Of a stretch of 26,348 nucleotides of DNA, positions 1 through 7,094 are shown piece after piece. The translations under genes and the position numbers were made by a program. This stretch comes from UBA7692 sp964552715. GTDB lineage: Bacteria; Bacteroidota; Bacteroidia; Chitinophagales; LD1. The notes beneath the pieces are model-generated. The model ran no database searches. It was not told the DNA's origin and worked only from the letters and a program-made list of their open reading frames with translations. The number at the start of each line of letters is the position of its first letter. The stretch's first letter is position 1. The stretch is from the NCBI GenBank assembly GCA_964552715.1, contig CAZKHZ010000021.1, positions 1 through 26,348 of the forward strand, given 5' to 3'.

Positions 1-169
1 GTAGAAGCGCGGTGCATTTAATTCAATATTTGGATTTGAGGTTTTGGTTGGTAGAAATGCTGAAAGCATTATTCTTAGTTCGACTTAGGCGCAGCCTAAG
101 CTAAGAGGGGCTAGCTACTAGGAGCGTGTATTTCTTGTGTAAATTTTTATGTATGCAATTACATCAACC

Positions 170-197
170 ATTTGCATTTCTCCCGCACTTTCCTTTT
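170..197. repeat. Left copy of 28-bp direct repeat flanking TA module 1
   Basis: This stretch matches 832-859 at 24 of 28 positions without gaps. The first ten bases (ATTTGCATTT) are identical, and CCC and CTTTCC blocks are shared. The two copies enclose the antitoxin-like gene and the broken PIN gene almost exactly; the right copy starts on the last base of the PIN stop codon. They could mark insertion of a small cassette or remain from recombination. The match is seen directly; the mechanism is inferred. Confidence 0.65.
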
Positions 198-207
198 AAT
201 TTGAAGT

Positions 208-426
208 ATGTCATTCTTATTTACCAGCAACAACACACTTAGTGAAATTGTATCAATCATTGAAGAAATGCCTAATAAGGTACAAGAAAGCCTTTTGCAC
301 CAGTTGAAGATGAAAAAGGCTATTGCCATGGCAAAAAAAATTGATGCCATCAAAAAGCCTAAGCTTGTAATTAGCGACAATGAAATAGCTGAAATGGTTC
401 ACAATTTCAGAGGCGGCAATAAATGA
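208..426 (+). CDS. Small antitoxin-like protein upstream of a broken PIN toxin
   Basis: This 72-residue, charged, mostly helical-looking protein has no signal peptide and no membrane segment. I do not recognise the family from sequence alone. The antitoxin call rests on context: its stop codon overlaps the ATG of a PIN-domain reading frame (ATGA, 423-426), the usual translationally coupled order of antitoxin then toxin in VapBC-like modules. The C-terminal part (about residues 50-72) is acidic then basic and ends in RGGNK, compatible with a toxin-binding tail. The frame is intact although its partner is disrupted, so it may be an orphan remnant. There is no clear ribosome binding site, which is normal for Bacteroidota. 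It sits between 28-bp direct repeats at 170 and 832. Confidence 0.55.
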   Translation: MSFLFTSNNTLSEIVSIIEEMPNKVQESLLHQLKMKKAIAMAKKIDAIKKPKLVISDNEIAEMVHNFRGGNK

Positions 427-832
427 ATAGGTATGTATTAGACACTTCGTGCTGGGTGTCTGTTTTTCATCGCAATAGACTCGAAAAATTGTAACCGCCA
501 TCGCACTTCAACACTTTCATATCATATCGTGTAGCGAACAAATAAAAGAATTCAGCGATATACATGCTAAGCACGAGCGAATCAAAAAGATGTTGCCAGG
601 CAAAACAGCAATTTATGTATCGGCAATCGAAGCAACCTGCTATTTATAGGAGTCGCAAAAACGCTACGCTCTTTCGGTAGATTACAAAGACAACTTTTTG
701 GTTGATTTGGCACATCAATCAAAGGCAGCATTGGTAAGCAACGACAAGCATCTTGACATACTCAAAAAATTGAAACGCCCCAATATTCAACTCATTACGC
801 TACAGGATTTTTACCGCCTGTTAAATCTGTAA
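423..832 (+). pseudogene. PIN-domain toxin, broken by a frameshift and an in-frame stop
   Basis: The first frame starts MNRYVLDTSCWVSVF, the typical first strand and first acidic residue (LDTS) of a PIN ribonuclease, and stops at 492-494. Losing one A from a run at 484-488 explains this: adding one A continues the frame into sequence reading LEKIVTAIALQHFHIIS. That second frame runs to 832 but meets a TAG at 647-649. After the TAG come DNFLVDLAHQSKAALVSNDK and a tail ending TLQDFYRLL, matching the C-terminal half of PIN proteins (the D..L..lA and vSnDkhL region). The repaired protein would be about 136 residues, the normal PIN length. Two independent lesions argue for real decay rather than a sequencing slip. 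It overlaps the upstream antitoxin-like gene by 4 bp. Confidence 0.85.
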
Positions 833-859
833 TTTGCATTTTTCCCTCGCTTTCCCTTT
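832..859. repeat. Right copy of 28-bp direct repeat flanking TA module 1
   Basis: This is the partner of 170-197, with 24 of 28 identical positions. It begins at the last base of the PIN pseudogene stop codon. The remaining sequence to 1025 shows no gene and only AT-rich DNA before the hexosaminidase. Confidence 0.65.
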
Positions 860-1025
860 GTTTTTTACTCTTGAATAATAGCTAAAACTAAATGTAAGCA
901 AGCTTGCGGTGATTATGCAATCGCTGAACTCAAAAAAATAGAGCTGAGATATTAAAAGACGCCTCAGTTTGGTAATAATGGCTTAACCAAATTCGTGTAG
1001 TATTACAGCCTATTTTCTGCGTGGT

Positions 1026-2501
1026 ATGTCGAGACTTTTTTCGCTAATTATCTTCTTTCTCTTTTGTTGGGGCTTGTGTGCGCAACACAATATCATTCCG
1101 CAGCCCTTGAGGTTTGAAGGTAACAATGAGGTTTTTTTATTGGATGAAACCGTTGGCTTTAAATCTTCGCTAAACAATAGCGAAAGCAATAGTTTTTTGA
1201 AACGCCATTTGGGGACTATAACGGGCTATTCTTTTCGCAACGAAACGAGCAATAGAAATATAAGGTTGGTGCTTTTGCCGCAAGATACTTTGCGCAGTAA
1301 TGAGGCATATTTCCTGTCGGTAAAGAAGGACAGTATTGTGATTAGAGCTTTATCGGAAAAAGGTTTTGCTTATGGTATTCAATCGCTGTTGATTTTATAC
1401 GATAAAAGCAAAAATGCCTTTTCGGGATGCGAAATTTTTGACGAGCCACAATATGCCTATCGCGCGATGCACTTGGATGTGTGCCGCCATTTTTTTGGTA
1501 AAGAAGTGGTGAAGCAATACATCGGTTTGCTGGCTGCGCTGAAGATGAACACACTGCACTTGCACCTTACTGACGACCAAGGTTGGCGCATAGAAATAAA
1601 GAAATATCCAAAGCTTACAGAAGTTGGCGCGTGGCGAACAGAAAAAGATGGCAGCCGCTATGGTGGCTTTTTTTCGCAACAAGATTTGAAAGAGTTGGTT
1701 GCTTTTGCTGCGCAAAGGCAGGTGAATATTATTCCCGAAATTGAAATTCCCGGGCATTCGTCTGCGGCTGTTGCGGCATATCCTTTTTTGAGTTGTCACG
1801 GTAGGCAAATTGTTGTGCCAAACACTTGGGGCATCAAGCAGGATATTTATTGCCCGACTGATTCTACTATTCAATTTTTGAAGGATGTGCTAGATGAAGT
1901 GTGTGAAATTTTTCCTTCGCCATACATACACATTGGTGGCGATGAAGCACCTAAAGCACAATGGAGAAAAAGTGGTTTTGTGCAAAATTTAAAACGTGAA
2001 AAAGGCTTGAAAAATTTTGAATCCGTTCAGCATTATTTCATGAATGAAATTGAAAAGCATCTGGCAGCAAAAGGCAGGCGTGCCATTGCTTGGGGTGAAG
2101 TGATTAAGGGCGGTGTAAGCAAAGATATGATTGTGATGAGTTGGTTGAGCAAAGCTGCGGGCAATGCGGCAATCAAAAAGGGCAATGCGGCAATTATGGC
2201 TCCGCGTTTCTTTTGCTACTTCGATTATCCACAAAGCAACAAAGATAAAATGCACGCCATTTGGATGACGCAACTTCCTTTGAAAAAAGTTTACAGCTTT
2301 AGCCCCGCAGGGCGAAATTTTTTGCCGGAAAACAAACCGCTTCTTCTTGGTGGCGAAGCCACCGTTTGGACAGAATTTATCACCAACGAAAAGCAATTGT
2401 TACATCAAGTTATGCCACGCCTTGCTGCTATGAGCGAAGCACTATGGAGTAAGGAAAAAAACTACGAGGATTTTTTGAGCAGGATAGACAGCTTGAAGTA
2501 G
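1026..2501 (+). CDS. Secreted beta-N-acetylhexosaminidase, glycoside hydrolase family 20
   Basis: A GH20 enzyme that removes terminal N-acetylglucosamine or N-acetylgalactosamine residues from glycans, probably exported to the periplasm or cell surface. The 491-residue protein begins with a hydrophobic signal segment (about residues 4-18). A GH20b-like N-terminal domain (about 22-135) precedes the TIM-barrel catalytic domain (about 145-475). Visible family motifs are RAMHLDVCRHFF (146-157), LHLHLTDDQGWRIE (177-190), EIEIPGH (238-244) and HIGGDEAPK (302-310), which holds the catalytic Asp306-Glu307 pair, plus LGGEATVWTE (441-450). It lacks the extra C-terminal domains of longer Bacteroidota GH20 enzymes. 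A 15-bp sequence occurs twice at 21-bp spacing (2159 and 2180), giving the local GNAAIKK/GNAAIMA duplication. It converges on murA with 35 bp between stops and no clear terminator. Confidence 0.93.
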   Translation: MSRLFSLIIFFLFCWGLCAQHNIIPQPLRFEGNNEVFLLDETVGFKSSLNNSESNSFLKRHLGTITGYSFRNETSNRNIRLVLLPQDTLRSNEAYFLSVKKDSIVIRALSEKGFAYGIQSLLILYDKSKNAFSGCEIFDEPQYAYRAMHLDVCRHFFGKEVVKQYIGLLAALKMNTLHLHLTDDQGWRIEIKKYPKLTEVGAWRTEKDGSRYGGFFSQQDLKELVAFAAQRQVNIIPEIEIPGHSSAAVAAYPFLSCHGRQIVVPNTWGIKQDIYCPTDSTIQFLKDVLDEVCEIFPSPYIHIGGDEAPKAQWRKSGFVQNLKREKGLKNFESVQHYFMNEIEKHLAAKGRRAIAWGEVIKGGVSKDMIVMSWLSKAAGNAAIKKGNAAIMAPRFFCYFDYPQSNKDKMHAIWMTQLPLKKVYSFSPAGRNFLPENKPLLLGGEATVWTEFITNEKQLLHQVMPRLAAMSEALWSKEKNYEDFLSRIDSLK

Positions 2502-2536
2502 GAGATATTTTGATGAATTAATGAAGAAGCCTAATT

Positions 2537-3844
2537 CTATATGCGCTTAATCTCTGCGCCTAAAGCATTTAACCTTCCATCAATATTTTGATAGCCTCTA
2601 TCAATTTGGTCAATGTTGTGAATGGTTGATTTTCCTTCGGCACTCATGGCTGCAATCAACAACGATACGCCAGCGCGAATGTCGGGAGAGGTCATGGTGA
2701 TGCCGCGCAATTTGTATTCGCGGTTGATGCCTATAACTGATGCGCGGTGTGGGTCGCAAAGAATGATTTGTGCCCCCATGTCAATCAGTTTATCTACAAA
2801 GAATAAGCGGCTTTCAAACATTTTTTGATGGATTAATACACTTCCCTTTGCCTGAGAAGAAACCACTAAAACAATTGAAAGTAAATCGGGTGTAAATAGG
2901 GGCCAAGGACCATCGGCAACGGTAAGCACAGAACCATCAATAAAGCGTTGAATTTCGTATCGCTCTTGTGCAGGAATGTAAATATCATCTCCCTGAATTT
3001 CCATTTGAATGCCTAGCTTTTGAAATACTGGAAGAATATTTCCGAGCATATCAATGCGGCAATTTTTGATGGTCAATTCACTTTGTGTCATGGCTGCCAT
3101 GCCTATGAAAGAACCAATCTCAATCATATCTGGCAACATAGTATGTGTGGTTCCGTTCATCTGCTCTACACCTTCGATGTACAAAAGGTTTGAACCCACC
3201 CCTGAGATTTTTGCGCCCATGCGATTTAACATTGAGCATAACTGTTGCAAATAAGGCTCACAGGCTGCGTTGAAGATGGTTGTTTTTCCTTTTGCCATCA
3301 CTGCCGTCATCACAATATTTGCTGTGCCTGTTACCGATGGTTCGTCCAATAAAATATAGGTGCCATATAGGTTCTCAGCCTCTACGCTATAGAAACTTTC
3401 GTTGTTGTCGTAATTGAATTTTGCGCCTAATTTTTCAAAGCCCAAAAAATGCGTGTCTAATCTTCTTCTGCCTATTTTATCGCCTCCTGGCTTTGGCATG
3501 TATGCTTTTTTAAAACGCGTTAGCAACGGTCCCATAATCATGATAGAGCCACGCAACGATGCGCCTTTCTTTTTGTAGGTTTCTGACTTTAAAAAATCTA
3601 GGTTTACGTTATCGGCTTTGAATGTGTAGGTGTCTTCAGAAACCTTATTTACCTTGACGCCAAGGTCTTTGAGAATATCAATCAAAGCCAACACATCGCG
3701 AATGGCAGGAATGTTGCTGATGGTAACTTCTTCGGCTGTGAGCAACACCGCGCAAAGTATTTGCAAGGCTTCGTTTTTCGCTCCTTGGGGTGTGATGGCA
3801 CCTTTCAGTTTTTTCCCTCCTGTTACTTCAAATGTGTTTGGCAT
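2537..3844 (-). CDS. murA: UDP-N-acetylglucosamine 1-carboxyvinyltransferase, with Asp at the fosfomycin-target Cys position
   Basis: Transfers enolpyruvate from phosphoenolpyruvate to UDP-N-acetylglucosamine, the first committed step of peptidoglycan synthesis, in the cytosol. The 435 residues cover the full family length with the two-domain inside-out barrel fold. The UDP-GlcNAc site motif GAKNEAL is at 21-27 (Lys23 equals E. coli Lys22), the active-site loop PKPGGDKIGRRRLD at 117-130, the FTPD segment at 317-320 (Asp320 equals the catalytic Asp305), and the Arg397 equivalent lies in SPDIRAG (Arg390). The loop residue normally Cys115 is Asp122 here (codon GAT). Asp at this position is known in naturally fosfomycin-resistant MurA proteins. 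The gene is divergent from the VanZ-like gene. The start at 3844 gives the expected N-terminus. Confidence 0.96.
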   Translation of the reverse strand: MPNTFEVTGGKKLKGAITPQGAKNEALQILCAVLLTAEEVTISNIPAIRDVLALIDILKDLGVKVNKVSEDTYTFKADNVNLDFLKSETYKKKGASLRGSIMIMGPLLTRFKKAYMPKPGGDKIGRRRLDTHFLGFEKLGAKFNYDNNESFYSVEAENLYGTYILLDEPSVTGTANIVMTAVMAKGKTTIFNAACEPYLQQLCSMLNRMGAKISGVGSNLLYIEGVEQMNGTTHTMLPDMIEIGSFIGMAAMTQSELTIKNCRIDMLGNILPVFQKLGIQMEIQGDDIYIPAQERYEIQRFIDGSVLTVADGPWPLFTPDLLSIVLVVSSQAKGSVLIHQKMFESRLFFVDKLIDMGAQIILCDPHRASVIGINREYKLRGITMTSPDIRAGVSLLIAAMSAEGKSTIHNIDQIDRGYQNIDGRLNALGAEIKRI

Positions 3845-3913
3845 TTTTTTTATTTCATGCTAAAAAAGTGAATGCTTTCGGTAAATGTTTTGTTTTGTTT
3901 AAACAGGCTTTTG

Positions 3914-3943
3914 TTTGTGTATAATCAGGTGAACTTTTATTTG
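3914..3943 (+). promoter_or_regulatory. Possible Bacteroidota-type promoter for the VanZ-like gene
   Basis: TTTG (3914-3917) lies 18 bp before TTTATTTG (3936-3943), close to the Bacteroidota sigma-A pattern TTG...TAnnTTTG with one mismatch at the second base. It sits about 40 bp upstream of the ATG at 3982, in the divergent murA spacer. Pattern match only. Confidence 0.3.
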
Positions 3944-3981
3944 GCTTTTCTTACTTAGAATTTTGTTTCTTTCTTCACTTC

Positions 3982-4848
3982 ATGCTTTTGCGTTTCTTTC
4001 AATACTTACACAAGCACAAAATTCTTTCTGGACTTTTAGTGCTTGCTTATTCGCTTGCCATCATTTTTTTGCACGACACTTTTGTTAAGGTTTCGGTGGT
4101 GGTGATGAATAACTATTCTCTACCAGTTTACAATGTTTGGGTGCGCAATGTTTTTGGTGGATTGGGTTTTTTGCTTTTTACAATTCTGCTTGTCAAAAGT
4201 TTTAGAAATCAACAAAAGTTTTTGCTGCTCTTCTATTTGCTTTCTATTTCTATTTTGATGGGCGTTCACGCTTCTTTTTTATTTGAAATGAATATCGAAA
4301 TCATTCATGCAATTGAGTATGCGCTACTTGCTTTACTGATGTATTCATTAACAGGTAAATATGGTGCGGCTATTATTTTTTGTATTCCAGTGATGCTGAT
4401 AGATGAGTGGCGACAATACCTAGTGTTATATCCCGGCTACACGCAATATTTTGAGTTTAATGATATTGTGATGGATATTCTGGGATGTGGATTTGCAATG
4501 CTTGCCTTGAAAATTTTTATGATTGAATTTAGGGATAAACCTACTGAGCTTTTTTATACGCGAGCAGAGTTTATCTTCCTCGTACTTTTGGTTTTTTCCT
4601 TTTTCATATTGCTAAAAACTTGTGTGTTTTCTACGCACATAAAATACGCATGCACCAACACTCTTATCCCTTTAAGTTTATTAGAAAATCCTGATTCGTT
4701 TTGGCAAGTACACAGTTTTACAAAAGCAAAGTATCATGTGCTTTCACCAGTAAACGGCATGATTGCAATAACTGCTCTATGCTTGTTTTTTATGGGTTTA
4801 GATGGCTATTCTTCTTCGGCTAAAACATCGCCATCTAAAATGGTTTGA
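3982..4848 (+). CDS. VanZ-like multi-pass membrane protein
   Basis: An integral membrane protein of 288 residues with about eight hydrophobic segments (near 14-30, 58-72, 80-95, 107-123, 128-142, 162-180, 196-212 and 256-273). The middle part carries the VanZ-family pattern: a helix holding IHAIEYALLALL (108-119), then IDEWRQ (140-145), then FNDIVMDILG (159-168), corresponding to the family's E..HF/DE..Q/D...N..G signature. VanZ of enterococci gives low-level teicoplanin resistance, but the biochemical role of most relatives is unknown and I assign none. The stretch after residue 185 is outside the usual domain. The last 43 bp overlap, tail to tail, the end of the psd-like gene on the other strand. 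That makes the C-terminal residues an antisense reading of a conserved gene and probably dispensable. Confidence 0.75.
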   Translation: MLLRFFQYLHKHKILSGLLVLAYSLAIIFLHDTFVKVSVVVMNNYSLPVYNVWVRNVFGGLGFLLFTILLVKSFRNQQKFLLLFYLLSISILMGVHASFLFEMNIEIIHAIEYALLALLMYSLTGKYGAAIIFCIPVMLIDEWRQYLVLYPGYTQYFEFNDIVMDILGCGFAMLALKIFMIEFRDKPTELFYTRAEFIFLVLLVFSFFILLKTCVFSTHIKYACTNTLIPLSLLENPDSFWQVHSFTKAKYHVLSPVNGMIAITALCLFFMGLDGYSSSAKTSPSKMV

Positions 4849-5441
4849 CCTACTTCTACTTTTGGCTTAATTCCTGAAGGTAGAATAAGCGTAACCTGAC
4901 TGCCGAGCTTTATTAAACCGATTAAATCGCCTTTCTTTTTTTCTTCTCCTGTTTCAACAAAATCAACAATTCTTCTTGCCAACAATCCAGCAATTTGAAT
5001 CACTTTATACTTTTTGCCTGATTGCGTTTCAAACAACATTTCGTTGTGTTCGTTTTCAAACCTTATTCCAAAAGGATTATCGTTGGCAACAGCGTTATTA
5101 AATTTTCCTTCCACATACCTTGACATAACTACTTTTCCTGTTTGTGGGGCACGCTGGTAGTGTACATTGGTTACATTCATCACAATTGATATCATTATAC
5201 CAGCAGTGTCCACATCTTTTGTCCATACGTCAATAATGCCATATTTTCCTTTCAGCACTTTTATGATTGAATCATTCCAAGGTGTTATGCTTGCTACCAA
5301 TCCATTTGCTGGACTAACGTAAACTTTTTCGTTTTTATTAATTTCTCTTTGTGGGCAACGCAAAAACCAAAATCTATAATAGGCTGCAAGTAAAACTGCA
5401 ATGACAGATAATGTTACCAGTGTATATTTTAAAACTTTCAT
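4806..5441 (-). CDS. Phosphatidylserine decarboxylase-like protein with Asn replacing the triad Asp
   Basis: Resembles the short class of phosphatidylserine decarboxylases, which self-cleave to a pyruvoyl enzyme and make phosphatidylethanolamine at the inner membrane. At 211 residues it has the short-class length. One N-terminal membrane anchor (about 6-24) is followed by RFWFLRCPQREI (23-34), where family members have FFR.P.R. Next come SPANG (43-47), ISIVMNVTNVHYQRAP (84-99, with the expected His94), QIAGLLARRIV (149-159) and LGSQ (179-182), where Gly180-Ser181 is the expected self-cleavage site. The usual SPADG motif reads SPANG, so the Asp of the Asp-His-Ser processing triad is Asn46 (codon AAT). 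It may process poorly or act differently. It lies 34 bp after the L,D-transpeptidase-fold gene on the same strand, probably one operon. Confidence 0.8.
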   Translation of the reverse strand: MKVLKYTLVTLSVIAVLLAAYYRFWFLRCPQREINKNEKVYVSPANGLVASITPWNDSIIKVLKGKYGIIDVWTKDVDTAGIMISIVMNVTNVHYQRAPQTGKVVMSRYVEGKFNNAVANDNPFGIRFENEHNEMLFETQSGKKYKVIQIAGLLARRIVDFVETGEEKKKGDLIGLIKLGSQVTLILPSGIKPKVEVGQTILDGDVLAEEE

Positions 5442-5475
5442 TATTCTTTTATCTATTTTAAAAAACTAAATTTTA

Positions 5476-6198
5476 TTATCTGATGATGTAAACACCTTTT
5501 GAATCTACACTCACTTCGGGAAGTTTTTTATTCTTTTCAAAATAAGTGTATGCTGGTTGAATTAAACGCCAAAAATTATTTAAAAATATAAAAGATGTTT
5601 GGGTATATTTTTTAATGTTCTGTTCAGTCATTTTAAATGGAAAAATGTGAACTGGTATTGTTTTTTGTCCCGCTGCTTTTGCCAGCATTGCCACAATATA
5701 AATTTCTTCTATTGGTGAATTTTCCATTGCCAGACATCCTACGCTCACACACATTCCATGTATGTAAATATCTCCTCCCCTTGGTGCTTTGTTTACTATT
5801 TCATCGCGCTTGTTTGGGTAGTTTAATCCCAACGAAAGATGATAGTTGCTTACAGGATTAAACACTTTAATTTCGTAAAAACCTTCAGGCACTTGTTGGT
5901 CTCCTTGCTTCTTTTTTGGTCCCAAAATTCCTGATGTGTAACAAATTGGGAAAGTATCATACAACACATATTTTTCTCCGTTCCATTTCCAAATTTCTAA
6001 CAACTTTTCCTCCTTAAAAGCTCTGAGATAAACTTCACTGAATTTATCTAATCCTGTTTTTTCGCATTGTTTTTCTATTCGCTGATAGTTCTTTTCCATT
6101 GCGGCATCTACCCTGCTGAAGGCTATCTGCCTTTCGAGAAAGTTGGTGTCTTTCACCATCATGGAGTTTGCAAAAATCATCATTAAAAAAAGCGACAT
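5476..6198 (-). CDS. YafK-type L,D-transpeptidase-fold (YkuD) protein
   Basis: A YkuD-fold cysteine enzyme acting on peptidoglycan or peptidoglycan-linked peptides in the periplasm. The 240-residue protein has the motif IYIHGMCVSVGCLAM (144-158): His147 and Cys155 are the expected catalytic pair, and the S-V-G-C spacing fits the HxxxxxSxGC family pattern. The following IEEIY (163-167) is typical of the YafK subgroup. E. coli YafK (DpaA/LdtF) cleaves Braun lipoprotein from peptidoglycan rather than forming crosslinks, so transpeptidase and hydrolase roles are both open. The N-terminus (1-14) is hydrophobic but short and lacks a basic start, so it is a weak signal peptide or anchor. A perfect -7 box lies 34 bp upstream. 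It is followed by the psd-like gene. Confidence 0.85.
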   Translation of the reverse strand: MSLFLMMIFANSMMVKDTNFLERQIAFSRVDAAMEKNYQRIEKQCEKTGLDKFSEVYLRAFKEEKLLEIWKWNGEKYVLYDTFPICYTSGILGPKKKQGDQQVPEGFYEIKVFNPVSNYHLSLGLNYPNKRDEIVNKAPRGGDIYIHGMCVSVGCLAMENSPIEEIYIVAMLAKAAGQKTIPVHIFPFKMTEQNIKKYTQTSFIFLNNFWRLIQPAYTYFEKNKKLPEVSVDSKGVYIIR

Positions 6199-6232
6199 GA
6201 AACTAAACCTATTTTTTATTTTTTGAGGAGTG

Positions 6233-6258
6233 CAAACATATCCGTTGGTTTAAATCAA
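6233..6258 (-). promoter_or_regulatory. Bacteroidota-type promoter for the L,D-transpeptidase-fold/psd-like operon
   Basis: On the minus strand TATGTTTG (6240-6233) fits TAnnTTTG exactly, with a TTG at 6258-6256 upstream. The 15-bp gap is shorter than the usual 17-23. Transcription would start near 6226, leaving a leader of about 28 bases before the ATG at 6198. Confidence 0.45.
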
Positions 6259-6281
6259 TGGCAGTTTTTATGAAACTGAAT

Positions 6282-6644
6282 TTGTTCACAGTGCTAATAT
6301 GTATTAATAAGTATTTATTTATAATTAAAGAAAGCTATACATTATTAAGGCTGTGGATTACTTAGTAAGTTTATGAAGCAGACTATTGACATTTCAGTTA
6401 TTCCAACACTATCAACACTTAATCAACATCAAAAAGAACGAATTTGTTATGGTTCCTCACATAATCCTCAATGTGTGAATAGTAGATTAACATCCAAATG
6501 GTGAAAAAAAGTAGTACACATTGTTTGTTTGTTGTTGTGGATTAATGACAAGTTATACTTTTTTCAAAATACAATATTGGTAGATGTATATAGTGACCAT
6601 TTTCACAAATATATTTTCAATCAAGTAATACACCCTTATCCACA
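6282..6644. other. AT-rich non-coding region with clustered DnaA-box-like 9-mers
   Basis: The 479 bp between the mazG stop and the L,D-transpeptidase-fold gene (6199-6677) hold no convincing gene. Within it lie one exact DnaA box, TTATCCACA at 6636-6644, and several one-mismatch boxes: TTGTTCACA (6282-6290), TGTGGATTA (6352-6360), TGTGAATAG (6474-6482), TGTGGATTA again (6536-6544) and ATTTTCACA (6599-6607). By a rough base-composition estimate about one such near-match would be expected by chance. The DNA between is very AT-rich. This could be a DnaA-binding regulatory region or an origin-like site, but no dnaA, parAB or similar gene is in the window. Confidence 0.4.
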
Positions 6645-6677
6645 TCTTATTCTACACTCTGTGAACATGGTTTTAGT

Positions 6678-7004
6678 CTATTTTAGTTTGTCATTTTCCT
6701 TATGGCGGTTACTATCTCGCTTTGTTTTCTTCACCATGTTCTTATTAAAGGCATCCGTTAAGTTCACTCCCGTTTGGTTGGCAAGGCAGATAAGAACCCA
6801 CAGCACATCAGCCATTTCATCAGCTAATTCAACATTCTTATCGCTTTCTTTAAAAGACTGTTCTCCATACTTTCGCGCCATGATGCGTGCTACCTCCCCA
6901 ACTTCTTCCATTAATATAGCTGTATTGGTAAGCTCATTAAAGTAACGCACACCAACTGTTTTTATCCAATTATCTACTTCTAATTGTGCTTGTTCTATTG
7001 TCAT
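6678..7004 (-). CDS. MazG-family nucleotide pyrophosphohydrolase
   Basis: Probably hydrolyses (d)NTPs or modified nucleotides to monophosphate and pyrophosphate, a house-cleaning role in the cytosol. The 108-residue, all-helical single-domain protein carries the MazG metal-binding pattern EExxE...ExxD: Glu33-Glu34-x-x-Glu37 (MEEVGEVARI) and Glu63-x-x-Asp66 (ADEMADVLWVL). These residues bind magnesium in the family. FNELTNTAILMEEVGE (22-37) and ALANQTGV-like text near 73-80 are typical of the short, dimeric Bacteroidota members. The lysine-rich tail (92-108) is outside the domain. It is divergent from the STAS gene; the spacer holds a GC-rich inverted repeat. The specific substrate cannot be read from sequence. 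Confidence 0.88.
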   Translation of the reverse strand: MTIEQAQLEVDNWIKTVGVRYFNELTNTAILMEEVGEVARIMARKYGEQSFKESDKNVELADEMADVLWVLICLANQTGVNLTDAFNKNMVKKTKRDSNRHKENDKLK

Positions 7005-7038
7005 TTTTTTAAATTAAAAAGGTTGTTTAATAAAGAAG

Positions 7039-7094
7039 GGTCGGGGGACGAAGGGCGAGGGACGGCAGCTACCTTTGTCCTTCGTCCCCCGACC
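7039..7094. repeat. GC-rich 16-bp perfect inverted repeat
   Basis: GGTCGGGGGACGAAGG (7039-7054) and its exact reverse complement (7079-7094) enclose a 24-base loop. The arms are far richer in G+C than the surrounding AT-rich spacer, and G-rich or C-rich submotifs (GGGACG, TTCGTCCC) recur around them. The location between divergent starts rules out a normal terminator. The loop contains TACCTTTG (7070-7077), an exact TAnnTTTG -7 box. The arrangement looks like a dispersed palindromic repeat or a structured promoter/leader region. Confidence 0.75.
7070..7077 (+). promoter_or_regulatory. Exact TAnnTTTG -7 box for the STAS gene
   Basis: TACCTTTG fits the Bacteroidota -7 consensus and lies 90 bp before the ATG at 7168, inside the loop of the inverted repeat. 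No good TTG -33 element is visible at the expected distance. If used, transcription would start within the right arm near 7084. Confidence 0.35.

Noticed and set aside
84..100. CTTAGGC-GCA-GCCTAAG hairpin near the left edge
   Set aside because: A perfect 7-bp stem but no T run and no gene end visible upstream in the window, so a terminator call cannot be supported.
1395..1874. 159-codon minus-strand frame inside the hexosaminidase gene
   Set aside because: It is antisense to conserved GH20 motifs, has no recognisable domain, and is one of several shadow frames over that gene.
6529..6945. 138-codon plus-strand frame over the mazG region
   Set aside because: It runs antisense across the MazG motifs and begins with a TTG or similar start in AT-rich spacer; its hydrophobic text is the complement of mazG.
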